NCBI GenBank assembly: GCA_024345305.1
Contig: BRON01000001.1
Span: forward strand, 124,001 to 188,000
Origin: Mrakia gelida
Taxonomy: Eukaryota; Basidiomycota; Tremellomycetes; Cystofilobasidiales; Mrakiaceae
Length of the DNA stretch: 64,000 bases
Reading direction: 5' to 3'
Shown: piece after piece, positions 1 to 10,144 of the stretch
Layout of the letters: each line of letters begins with the position of its first letter
Numbering within the stretch: position 1 is the first letter of the stretch
Made by a program: the position numbers and the translations under genes
Notes under the pieces: generated by a model
Database searches by the model: none
What the model was told of the DNA's origin: nothing
Seen by the model: the letters and a program-made list of their open reading frames with translations, nothing else

Positions 1-3000
1 AGGGATAGACGGCACCACAAAGTAGAGAGGCGACAAAGCCAATGAGGTAGTGGTGGTGCGAGTCGTGGTTGAGTCTGCGAGATAAAAGAGAGAGGAAGGT
101 CAGCCTCGGTCGTCGCGTCCAACGACTGCGAAACGAGAATCCTCGTTCCAACGTCCATTGCTGACTCACGTCCAGAACTTCAGAGCAATGGTAGGATATC
201 CGACGATCCGAGAGACGACGGGAGGTCCATCTGAGTCGAGTTGATGCGGAGTAGAAGCCTCCTCCTTCGAAGTCGCGTCGAGGAAGATCTCCTTCGCGTC
301 GTCGGTGATTGAGCCTCGGCGATCTGGACCTCGAGGAGACTGCAACGTGGTAGCGCCATCCTCGTTAGACTTGGCGAGCTTCTGAGCTTCGACGAGAACG
401 GAGTAGGGTCCTCCGGGGTTGGCGATGAGCTCGAGGTGACTTCCAGATTCGAGGATCTCTCCTCCTCCCATGACGAGCTGCAGCGAGACGAGAGGGGGGA
501 GGTGTGAGCTCTGATTCGATCGATCGAGATGGAGACGAGATGGAGGAGGTAAGCTCACGATCTTGTCGGCGTCTGAGCAGGATCGGAAGGTGGTCAGCGA
601 CTGAGTCGATCTCGCAAAAGAACGAGATCCTTCACTCACCTTTGATGGTAGCGAGTCGATGAGCGATGGTGATGGTCGTCCGACTTGATGAGTGAAAGAC
701 GATCCAAGATGTCAGCGATCCTCGAATCTCGACGCGTCTCGCTACCCCGCCTGGTTCGACTCGAACTCACCCCTTCGAAGCCTTGTCCAGCGCGTCTTGA
801 ACGACAGCCTCCGACGTCGAATCCAGAGCGGAGCTCGACTCGTCGAGGAGCAGTATCTTGGAATCAGAGACGATGGCTCGAGCGATGGCGACTCGCTGAA
901 AGAAGGAGCAGGGGAAGGAACGAGGTCATCATCGCGAGTCAGTGACGAGGAGAGGAAGAAAGTGATGGGCGAACTTGTTTCTGTCCTCCAGCTTCGAGGA
1001 GAAAGGTGAAGGTATCAAATGATCAGTCGCAGAGCAGAACGAGCAAGTCCCAAAGGGCGACGGGAAAGGACTGACAGAGAAGCATCCCTCGCTCTCCGAC
1101 GTCCGTCTCGTATCCTTCGGGGAGAGCACTGATGAATCCGTCGGCGTTGGCTTTGATGCATGCTTCCTTGACGAGAGCGAGCTTTGCCTCGGGAGAGGAG
1201 TGTTCGTGTGATGTTCCGATCCTGGGGGGTTGAGGCGAACGAAGGTGAGTGACGCGGACAGTGAAGAGGAACAGGAGGACGCGTTGAGACTCACAATCCA
1301 AGCTCGACGTTTGCTCGAACAGTCATAGCGAAGAGCGAAGCTTCCTGGGAGACGAGACCTTAGAAAGCGGTTTGGGACGTAAAGGTCAGCCCAAGAAGAT
1401 TCTGTCGAGGACGGGGAAGGAAGAGACGACGAGCTCGCCGATCTGTTCGCGCAACCAAGTTACGTTCAGAGTCTTGATGTCCCTTCCATCGAGCCTGACG
1501 GTTCCAGAGACGGGGTCGTAGAAGCGTTCGATTAAAGCGACGATGGTAGACTTTCCGGATCCCGACGATCCTACGAGAGCTGTGGTCTTTCCAGCGGCGA
1601 AGTGCTGGCGACAAAGACGAAGACGAGCGAGGTCAGGTTCAACGCGGACAACGAGCTCGCCCAGGGAGCGACACGTACGACTGTAAGACCTTTCCTGTCA
1701 AGGGTGGAAGGTTTTGGTCAGTATTATGTCGATGGAGCGAAAGAGGGAAGAGGGAAAGAACGAACAAAACGGGAACTCCCTCCCTCGAAGGGTAGTCGAA
1801 GACGACGTCGCGAACTGAATGTCTCCTGCGACTGCGTCAGGCTTGAGACCTCCCGGGCTGAGGCTATCGATAGTGGGAACTCGATCCAGGGCTTGGTATA
1901 GCTTCGAAGCGGCTCCTCGTGCGACCGAGATGGCTTGGAGTTGAGGGTTGACCTTCGACAAACGAAGAAGGATCAGCGGAGCTCGAGCAGAAAGGAGAAG
2001 AGCTGGAGAGAAGACTCACTTCAGCGACCGCAAAAGAACCGACAAGAATGGCGAGGAAACAGGTAACAACAACTCCAGCGTCGGCACGACCTTGGCTGAT
2101 CAGAATTCCTCCGAACGCAAACGAAAGAGCGTAAGACGCGTCTGCGAAGAGGAAAGGACGAGGGACTCGGTTAGTTCGAGAGGTCGAGAGCTTGAGTGAA
2201 GTGTAGATAGAGAAGCGGAAGGGGTGTGAAGCTATGAGTGGGAGTGCTGACAGATCGTGAAGAACATCGTGGCGAGGCCGAACGCGAGAACGAGTGAGAC
2301 CTTCAATCCTGATCTTTGAGCGGCGTGGACGCGCTTGTCGAACATTGAGGCGAGCTTCTTCTGGGAGGAGAAGGCTGCAAGGGATTTAAAGAAGGTCAGT
2401 TTGGGCGGAAGGTAAAGCAAAGAGTAAGGAGGCAGAGGAGGAAGCTGACCTTGTACCGTTCGAATCGAGGAAATCACTTCCTCCGCAAGGTTTCCTCCGT
2501 CTGCCATGTGACCAAGGGAGACCTGCATGTACTTGGAGACAAGCATACCGATGAATAATCCTGTGATAAGGCGAGGGATGAAAGGTGGGTGAGCGAGCGA
2601 GAGGGAGCGGAGAAACGAGGGAACGAGAGAGAGGGCGGACGTACCAGTTCCGACGATGGTGGGAAGGATAGACGAGAGAGCGAGAGCGAGCCTCCAGGAC
2701 CGGATGTGGGCTATGACAAATCCGGTAGCGAAGGTGGCGACCGCCGAAACGGCGAGGGGGACTTTCTGTTCGAAGAAGAACGAGGAGATCAGTGAGCGAT
2801 GGTCTCGTCGCGTCGATAGTGGAAGAGACGAGGGGCAAGACAAACCTCGCTAATCCCTTGCTGGATGAGGTGAGTATCGGTCTGGATCCTGAGGGGAACG
2901 AACAGTCAGAACCCCAGATCGCGACGAGGAGAGAGTTGAAAGAGGGAAGATGCAGGACGAGACGAACCTGGTCGTGACTTCCCCTGCCCCGAGTCCGTCG

Positions 3001-4027
3001 AAAAACGCGACATCTTGACGCAAAACAGCTCGTAGGTACCTCTCCCTAATCCTCTTGGACGCGATCTCACCCGTCCAGACCCAGGTTCCCATCTGTCGAG
3101 CGAAAAGAAACGAGTTCAGCCTCGTTCCGCCGCTGATTCGTTCCACCCCCATTACTGTCGCGATGCCAGCTCAACTCACGAATATCCAGGTACAGAAGAA
3201 CACCCCTAATCCGATGATGAACAGGTAAAGCGTGTTTGAGGCAGCTGAGTGCTTGAGTTGTCGTTGAGCGTCGATGAAGCGAGAGAGGAGGGCAGCGTCG
3301 TCGGGTGATTTGGCGAGCTCGTTGAGGATGAGAGTGAAGGACACCAAAGACGAGGTGAGGCGGCCGAAGATGAGCGTCATGAGAGGTTGTGCTGAGCCTG
3401 AGGTGAGGAGTGGTGGTAGAAGGAAGAAGAGGGTGGGGACGAAGAAGAAAAGAGAGCAAGGTGAGCTCAGAGTCAAGTTGAGCTTAAGGCTGGCAAGGAG
3501 TTGGCTTCCTCGAGCGACGATGAGACGACTGACCAGCAGCGACTATGGGCAAGATCAAACGAAGCAAGACATTCCAGTCACGTCAGCAAAATGTACCTCT
3601 TCTCCCAAACCTCGATCCAATCAGAGGAGAAGGTCGAAGCTGAGCTCCCTCGTCCAATCAAGCTTGACCATCCCTCTCCCTCCTCCACCGAGATTCTCGG
3701 CTCAAAAGGAGAGTACTCACCACTAGCTACCAGTCCTAGGACATTGAGAACGATCTCCCGTTTCGTAGCAAATCGGAAGAGCTCCAGAAAGCCCACCGGT
3801 CTCGCTGCTTCCTTCTGCCCTCCTTCTCCCTTGCCCATCTCGACCGCTACAGCATCCTTCGCTCCTCCGTTTGGACTCGGTATCGGTCGCTGGTACCATC
3901 GGTAGGTCTTGGTCGGAGGAGGGCTCGAGATGGTCGAGTCCTGAGTCTTCTCGTCGACTGGAGAGGAGGAGACGGAAGGAGGGTGCTGAGGTCGAGCTGA
4001 AGGAGGGGAGGTCTTCTCCGAAGACAT
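1..4027 (-). CDS. ABCB/Ste6-type full ABC exporter, 5' part (runs off the window)
   Basis: ATP-driven exporter of the plasma membrane, of the multidrug-resistance/pheromone-exporter (ABCB) family. The N-terminus (ATG at 4027) is a Pro/Ser-rich cytosolic segment, followed by transmembrane domain 1; a segment reading [16 protein letters not shown] is typical of ABCB TM1. The first nucleotide-binding domain is complete: Walker [10 protein letters not shown] at 1545-1571, the signature region reading QRVAIARAI, Walker B plus catalytic Glu [13 protein letters not shown] at about 820-870, and the H-loop IAHRLATIK near 650-675. A charged linker follows, and bases 1-86 encode the start of transmembrane domain 2. 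The second half lies outside the window. There are many introns of roughly 60-150 nt, with GTGAGT and GTTCGT donors. The substrate cannot be told: drug pump and mating-pheromone exporter (Ste6) are both possible. The family is certain, the role is inference. Confidence 0.9.
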
Positions 4028-4596
4028 CGAAGGAAGGGACGAAAAATCGAGGGCTGCTGAGAGAGGGTGATGGTTGGAGAGCTGCCAAGGTGGCCCGACT
4101 TATATCAGATGAGATCAGCCGGCATGGTTCTGGTGCAAAGATCACGGATGGAAGTGAAATGAGCTTGCTCGAACGGAGGGAGGGGTGTCCGGCGTCGCTA
4201 AGGGCTGGTCGCGAGGGGAGGCCATCTTTTCCTGTTTTTGGGCGCGACATGTTGATGAGCTTGAGAGGGTCGAAGGGTGTTGCGAGCAGTCTGACCGAAA
4301 CAGAGAAATATGAGAAGGGTGGAAACTGGAGGGGGGGAAAGCAAGCGAACGCGATCGTTTGCTTGCCTCGGCGATACGAAGCGCAGAATCATCGTAAGAG
4401 AGAAAGTTAAGGTCATGATATCGGAGGGTTAATCAAGGCGAGTCGGTATCGTGAATGAGTCCAGACTCTCGACAGTTTACGTACAAAGTTGGGCGAGGAG
4501 AGAGAGGGAAACGCGTCGCGGTCAAGGAGAGAGAGGAGGTATCAAAACGAGGACTGAGGTATCAGATCCGTGGAGGCTAGAAGTGAAGTTGCGGAA
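4028..4596. other. intergenic: promoter side of the ABC exporter
   Basis: This is the 5' side of the exporter gene and the 3' side of the next minus-strand gene. I see no convincing coding exon, RNA gene or repeat here; the open frames lack family resemblance and splice logic. Confidence 0.5.
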
Positions 4597-6385
4597 CTAT
4601 ACTAGTCTCAATGGAGAAATGGTAGATCGACCTGGCTTCGACGGCGAACGAGCGAACGGCGACGTGCTTTCGACTAAAGCTCTCGGCGTCGCGTCCTTGA
4701 CGAGGGAGTCAGAGAGATCGGAGAGACAAGAGTCAGCAGAACTTTTGCATGTTATGTTGGAGTTCAAAGAATGGTAAAGCCTGAGCTCACAGAGTAGACC
4801 GGGGGTAGCAGACCGAGCGCGTCGACGTCGTTGTTCTGATGCCCACCATCTCGCGCGACTCGAGAATCGTAGTTGAGCTCCGACATGGGAACGGAGGATG
4901 CTTGAATCAGGTCTGTGCGGAAGGAAGAAACGAGGGACAAGAACGAGGAAAGTGTGAGTGATGAGCGACCAAAGCAAGCGGACGAAAGATCAAGACGACG
5001 TGAACATACCTGAGTAAGACCACGGCTCTAGGTCTGGATGAGGAGGAGGGTGACCTGACTCGGGAAGCTTCTCGTCCGACTCAGCGAGGGTCATTCTCCT
5101 CTGAGGCCCTCCTCGTCGATCTCGAGTCCTCCTCCAAACGAAGAAGCCGATAAACATCAAAGAAACAACGACTCCGCCCGCGACTGCTCCCACGATGGCA
5201 CCGACGTAGCTCTGTATGTCTGCCGAGTTGTTTCCGAGAGGACTGCTGGAAGTGCTAGAATCTGAAAGGACTGCTGTCGAGGAGGAAGAGGTCGAAGGCG
5301 TGGAGGTCGCGATGGACGCGCGAAAGCCTTCGGCTGAGAAGGTAGTGAACGAGCCTTGTCCGGTCATCGTGCCGTACGAGCTCAATCCTGTGAAGTTGGA
5401 GGGTAGACAGTCGTTGATGTCGCTCTGCTGAACGGTGTCTGTAGAAGAGAGCAAACGGAGGACGAAAAGTTGATCAGTTATTCGCTCGAGACCGGGACAG
5501 CGAGATGAGGCCTCACAGCCCGTTCCTTGTAGAAGGGAAAGTCCGTTTGCTGCTCTGAGAAGGAAATAGACCATGGTCTGGGAGGGATAAAGAGGGAAGT
5601 GGAGTGAGCAAGACGAAAGGAGAGAGCGAGGTCGAGCTCGACGCGACCGTCAGAAGGGGGAGTGGGGCTCACGCCTGCAGCGTAGGGAACTGAAAGATCG
5701 GAGAAAAACTGGTCAGCGAGGGTTCGGTTGATACCCGAAAAATGATGGCAGACTCACACATCGGGACGGTGAACGTCAGGCGAGTCGTCTCGTTGATCCA
5801 AACTGGATCCACGTTCGACGCGACCGAGTAGGTCTTGATGGTCGTTCTCTGCGAAAGGCATAGACAAGAGGAGTCAGTCCGAGTATCATCACCGCTCACA
5901 AGTATAGAGACCCACTCACGCTCTGATTCGTCGCGTTGAAAGTCAAAACTTGGACGTAAAGAGGATTCGACGGGGTGGTGAATTCGAAGGCGAGCTGTGA
6001 TATGAGCAGAGAACATCCAGCATGAGTACTGACAGCGAGATCGAGATGAATCTGGCGGAAGGATCTTACGGGATAGCTTCCGAAGCGACAGAATGAACGA
6101 AACGGTCAGTCAAGCGACGAGGAGGACGAGAGTCGAGCTCGCTCTCGTTCGTACTTACCACTGTCCGATGGCTGTCTCAGGAGTAGGTGAGAACCAAACG
6201 GCTGTTCCAACAGCCTCCACAGCTCTGGCATCGAGTCTTGTCGAGTAAACCAGCCCTGAGGGGAAGAAACGATGGCGAGAGGGCCGAGTCGGTCAGCAAC
6301 GAGTTCGCCGAGAAGCAGAGGCGTCTGGGAGCTCACTGGGTAAGAGGAAGAAGAGAAGGAGAGCGACTAGAGCGAATTCGTTCAT
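4597..6385 (-). CDS. secreted/surface type I single-pass membrane protein, Ser/Thr-rich
   Basis: Unrecognised surface protein. The ATG at 6385 opens a short hydrophobic signal peptide (MNEFALVALLLF...). The luminal part has several small exons, including one reading NPLYVQVLTFNATNQS with an N-glycosylation sequon, and a further sequon in INETTRLT. A Ser/Thr-rich stalk (ATSTPSTSSSSTAV) precedes one transmembrane helix (VGAIVGAVAGGVVVSLMFIG) and a basic stop-transfer stretch WRRTRDRR. The cytosolic tail is short and acidic/Pro-rich, ending LRLV at 4597. This layout resembles fungal wall-stress sensors (Wsc/Mid2 style) or SKG6-type anchors, but I see no WSC cysteine pattern, so no function is assigned. 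One internal exon may be only 7 nt (near 6070), which makes the model there uncertain. Confidence 0.65.
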
Positions 6386-6875
6386 CCTGAGCTTGAAGAA
6401 GACCAGTCAAGTCTTGATGGACGTTGAGGGACGAGGGGACAAGCGTCAGATGTGAGCTTTTGACAAAACTCGCTCTCGGATCGGATAGGATCGAGAGAGT
6501 CCGAAGGCATGCGATTCCCGTCAGGTAACTAACTCCATTTACCGCTAGACAGAGTCCTCGAGTTTGATACGACAGGGGATACTTCGTTCGAGAGAGAGGA
6601 AGGATCAGAAGCGGAACCGAAGCGTGGTTCGTTGAGCTTTCCTGACTTCCCTCTCGGTCGATACAAGCTGAGATCAACGCCAGCAAAGCAGGGGCGACTC
6701 AGGTCAGTGTTTGGCAGTGCAGAAGGGGTGACTTTGTTTGGAAGCTCTTCGTCGTTGGGGAGAAGGAGGAGGAGGAGGGACGGCGAGCTCGTCCTCGATT
6801 TCGTCTGAGGTCGATGAACACTTCAACCCACCACACAGCCCTTTCTTTCATCTTTCTTCTCGCTCTCTTTCTTCC
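6386..6875. promoter_or_regulatory. divergent promoter region
   Basis: About 490 bp between two divergently transcribed genes (surface protein to the left, HAD phosphatase to the right). It must carry both promoters. I see no clear TATA box or known operator, and no supported coding exon. Confidence 0.45.
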
Positions 6876-8618
6876 ATGTCGGTCCTCCCTTACCCACCTC
6901 TCCATAAGGAGGCCAAGTTGTAAGCAATTTTGCCGCTAAACCTCCTCGGAGGGAGCTTCAACGAGCCCCTTGAACTGACCGGTCTGACCCCCTTCGCCCT
7001 CCCTCCCTCCCCTCCCTCCTCGTCGTCTCCTCCCATGCTCCCAGTGTCGTGCTCAGCGATTGGGATGGGACCATCACCAACATGGATAGGTGAACCCACC
7101 CTCTCGACATCTAGAGAACGGGAGAAAGCATGGTGCTCGACTGGAGGGTCATGACGGAGAGTTCTGCGAGCTCGAGCTGACATCCCTGGCTCCTTCCTTT
7201 CTTTTTTTCCTCTACAGCAACGATTGCAAGTCCAGTCTTTCTCCTCGTATGCTTATGTTCACGAGCTGACCTCATTTCCTTCTCTCCTCAGACCTTACCG
7301 ATAGTAAGTCTTTCAGCTTGAAGGTCGTCCATCTCCGAGGAACGAGCTCACCTCCCATCTCTCCTTCTTTCGTTCAGACCTCGGGTTCGGAAAGGACAAG
7401 AGGTTCGTCTGCTTGCTCTTCTTATAGGGATCTTAAACAGAGCCGTGACCTGACTTCTCGGACTCTTTTGCAGGCGTCAGATGAACCTCGAAGTCCTTCA
7501 CGGCGAGGCTACGTTCAGGTCCGTCGGTTCTCCCTCTTCATTCACCCTTCTCCTCGTTCAGCCCACCCCTTACTCTCTTCCTTCTACTCGTATTACAGGG
7601 ACAACTTCAAGCTCATGCTCGACTCTGTGCCGACTCCCTTCGCCGAGGCAGCCAAAGTCCTGTCAGACAACATCAAGCTCGACCCCGGCTTCAAGAACTT
7701 CTACGAGTACTGCAAGTCGAACGGAATCCCTGTCATCATAGTTTCCTCCGTGCGTGCCCTGTCTTCGCCCCCTCTGCTACTCGCTCTACGGTCAAAGCGC
7801 GAGCTGATACAGGTTGTTGCCTTCTCGGTATGGGGGAAAACAGGGAATGGAACCGTTGATTCGAGCGGTCTTGGGCCGGCTGATTGGAGAGGAGGAAGCT
7901 CAAAAGATCGAGATCATCGCCAACGGAGTCAAGTTCACGGATGAGGCACAGAAGGGAGACACGTGGGAGATCGTGTTCAGGCATCCTGAGAGGTGAGTTC
8001 TGCCTGGTCTATGCGGGTTGGGGAAGGGAGAAGAGCGCACGAGAAAGGAGGGACGACGTCGCGAACTGATCCTCGTCGTTTCCTTTCTCTTTCGCCTGCT
8101 CGCAGTGGGTTCGGACACGACAAGTCGAAAGCCATCCTTCCCTACGCCGACCTTCCTAACCCTCCGACGCTCTTCTTCCTCGGAGACGGAGTCAGTGGTG
8201 AGTAGGAGCTTCCCTCGTCCTCCTCTCTCAACTCCTCGACCTGTTCTGACACGCGTCTCTCTTCCTCTTCGTTTCCCAGATCTGAGTGCCGCCAAGCACG
8301 CCGACCTGCTTTTCGTCAAGGACAAGCTCGACGGAGAGAACGATCTCGCTGACTACTGTGTGAGTCAGAGTCTTCCCGAACTGGGCGAGGGTGGGAGAGA
8401 GTCGTCGTCGTCGAGGCAGCGCCCCTCACATATCGTCGTCGTGAGCTTTCTGCGACTGGAGAGATACTTCGAGCTGACCCTCCCACTCCCTTTTCTGTGA
8501 CCTCCAGATCAAGGAAGGAATCAAGCACAAGATGTTCAAGACCTTCGACGACGCGCTGGTCGACTTGAAAAGCGTCGTTGAGGGCAAGAGGACGGTCGCT
8601 GAGGTTTTGGCTGAGTAA
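6876..8618 (+). CDS. HAD-superfamily phosphatase (subfamily IB, Pyp1/YNL010W-like)
   Basis: Small cytosolic phosphomonoesterase of the phosphoserine-phosphatase-like HAD group. All four HAD motifs are visible after splicing: motif I SDWDGTITNMD (Asp nucleophile and second Asp; split between exon 1 and an exon near 7045-7092), motif II IIVSSGMEPL with the Ser at the end of the strand, the motif III Lys in GHDKSKAI, and motif IV FFLGDGVSDLSAA with the metal-binding Asp pair. The protein begins MSVLPYPPLHKEAK and ends VAEVLAE before TAA at 8616-8618, about 240 aa, as expected for the family. Introns are short (GTGAGT...CTGAC...CAG). Relatives are annotated as polyol/ribulose phosphate phosphatases or methylthio-phosphopentane phosphatases; the exact substrate is not decidable here. 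Confidence 0.88.
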
Positions 8619-8854
8619 AACTTAGACCCTGAACGTATCTATGAGTCTCTATATAGACCTTTTCCTCCTCTAAACCCCGAAAGCGAAAGATAAGAGCACT
8701 TGAATCGGTCGTCGAGGAGATCTCTCGCCCTCTTCACGCGAAAACTGACCTCCCGTTCGCTGGCTCGCAACTTCCACCTTCTCTCCTCCCTGCCCTCCCT
8801 TCCATCCAGGTTCGTTCCTCTTCTCTTCGTCTCACCCTCTCTACCTCTCTCTGC

Positions 8855-8936
8855 TTCGCGTGATGCTTTCATATTTATTGTCGATGAACCCTTGTTTGCG
8901 CTTGGAAACGATCTCACCTTTCTTGAACCTGATACT
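8855..8936 (+). ncRNA. weak C/D-box snoRNA candidate
   Basis: A C-like box GTGATGC (8860-8866; consensus RUGAUGA, last base off) and a D box CTGA (8929-8932) lie 80 nt apart, with an internal C'-like CGATGA at 8882-8887. The candidate lies in a putative intron, its D box about 92 nt upstream of the branch word CTGAC near 9027, the same spacing as the two stronger elements. I found no terminal stem and no rRNA match I can vouch for, so it is a candidate only. Confidence 0.3.
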
Positions 8937-9394
8937 CCTCCCACCCCTTCCATCCCCTTCCCCCTCCTTCTCCCTCCCTCCACCCTCTTTCGTTTTGCTG
9001 CCCTGCCCTCCCTTTTCGAATCTCACGACGCTGACCTCCAACCTCTCCTCTCTCTGCTTCCCTTTGAACGAACGCAGCTTTTCTCCTTCTCGTCCGTCGA
9101 CCTCGCTCTTCAGCCCACCTCGTTCTTCGTGAGTGCTTCCTTCCCTCCTTCTCCTTCCATCTCCTTCAGCCCTCCTCTTTCTTCTCTCTGAAGCTCAAAG
9201 CTGACCCCCTGTGTCCTCTATTGCTGCTCTGCCCCTCAGTCTTCTCCTTCTCGCTCTCAAGTCCACGTTCTTCTCGGCTCTCGTCTCTTCTCGTAAGTCT
9301 ACTCATCCTCCTCCCTCGCTCGCCGTTTTTTTCAAGGTCGTCGCCTCGTCGACGCTCGCTTCCCCTCCTTCGACACCCCCTCTCCCTTCCTTTT

Positions 9395-9507
9395 ATGATT
9401 ACATACCTTCTCGATAATCTGTCAATCCCCCGAGGGTCGGTGGAGATCGACCCGATGGCGATAAACGAGCAACAATCCTCAAGGGCTTAAGAAACCCGAG
9501 AGACAAC
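9395..9507 (+). ncRNA. C/D snoRNA-like element 1, antisense to 18S rRNA (snR55/SNORD33-like guide)
   Basis: First of two paralogous elements. AATCTGTCAATCC (9416-9428) is the exact reverse complement of the universally conserved 18S rRNA segment GGATTGACAGATT. It is followed by a degenerate D' box CCGA (9430-9433). Applying the +5 rule from that box points to the first U of GGAU, the nucleotide guided by snR55 in yeast (Um1269) and SNORD33 in man. A hairpin with stem GGGTCG/CGACCC and loop GTGGAGAT follows (about 9434-9453). A C-like box ATGATTA opens the element at 9395. A clear terminal D box (CTGA) is not visible, which is the main weakness. Confidence 0.5.
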
Positions 9508-9803
9508 ATGATCCCTTCTTCCCTTCCCTCCTGCCCCCCTCGCTTGCCAGCCCCCATCATCGCGCCTCTCGTCCCTCCTAACTCAGAAGCTGACTCTCTT
9601 CTTCGCTCTCCTCTCCCACACGGAAACAGGCTTCTCTTGCTTCTCGCCTCACGACCCAACCTCTTCTCACCGACTCGTTCGTCCTCTCCTTCCCTCTTTC
9701 CCTTCCTCCCTCTTTCTCCTCCCACCTCTCTTCTCCCGTCCAACAGCCCAGCAGCGTTCCTCAGTAGCTGGGCTTGAGGCAAGGATCCCCTCCCACATCA
9801 CAA

Positions 9804-9926
9804 ATGATTACAAACAAATCTCATTAATCTGTCAATCCCCTGATGTGACCGGTGGAGATCGGTCGCGATGAGCGATAGACGAGCACAAAGTTACCCTCAG
9901 GCTTAAGAAACCTAGAGTTGGTCGAA
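9804..9926 (+). ncRNA. C/D snoRNA-like element 2, antisense to 18S rRNA (snR55/SNORD33-like guide)
   Basis: Paralogue of the element about 410 bp upstream. The same 13-mer AATCTGTCAATCC (9826-9838) is here followed by a perfect D' box CTGA (9840-9843), so the +5 rule again selects the first U of GGAU in 18S rRNA. The loop GTGGAGAT is conserved while its stem has changed on both sides (GACCG/CGGTC here, GGGTCG/CGACCC in element 1), which is compensatory change. A C'-like GCGATGA lies at about 9866-9872, and the blocks ACGAGCA and GGCTTAAGAAACC are shared by both copies. ATGATTA opens the element. The terminal D box is unclear (CCTCAGG at about 9895-9901 is the nearest match). Confidence 0.55.
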
Positions 9927-10144
9927 ATGATACACCCATCCAACCCTCCGTCCCTTCCTTACCCCTACATCGTCGTGCTCGTGAAGGAAACGGCCTCGTT
10001 TACTGACCTCGTTCCCTTCGCTCCTCTTCCATCGCTTCTCTTCCATCGTCGAACGAACAGATCTGAACGACCTTCGACCTCGACCTCGACCTCGACCTCG
10101 CCCTTCCCCTTCCCCAGTAACAACCACTACCACCACCAGCAGAT

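Larger units (their letters stand above)
8619..10144 (+). ncRNA. candidate non-coding snoRNA host transcript (or RPB11 5' leader)
   Basis: About 1.5 kb with no persuasive protein: the open frames are Ser/Pro/Leu low complexity on pyrimidine-rich DNA. Intron-like signals recur on the plus strand. Branch-like CTGAC words lie near 8743, 9027, 9199, 9592 and 10002, each followed by a polypyrimidine stretch and a CAG acceptor (for example 9075-9077, 9237-9239, about 9630, about 10060). Donor-like sites include GTGAGT near 9128 and GTAAGT near 9293. Three snoRNA-like elements lie in these putative introns, their 3' ends 86-92 nt upstream of the branch word. This is the architecture of a host gene of the UHG/GAS5 type, or the segment could be the spliced 5' leader of RPB11, which starts at 10145. 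Exon limits are inferred. Confidence 0.4.

Noticed and set aside
8700..9777. Long Ser/Leu/Pro open frames on the plus strand
   Set aside because: They come from pyrimidine-rich DNA, overlap intron-like signals and have no domain or codon signature.
9416..9838. The 18S-like 13-mers as fragments of ribosomal DNA
   Set aside because: They match the antisense of 18S, lie in structured paralogous blocks and have no flanking rDNA sequence. A guide RNA explains them better.
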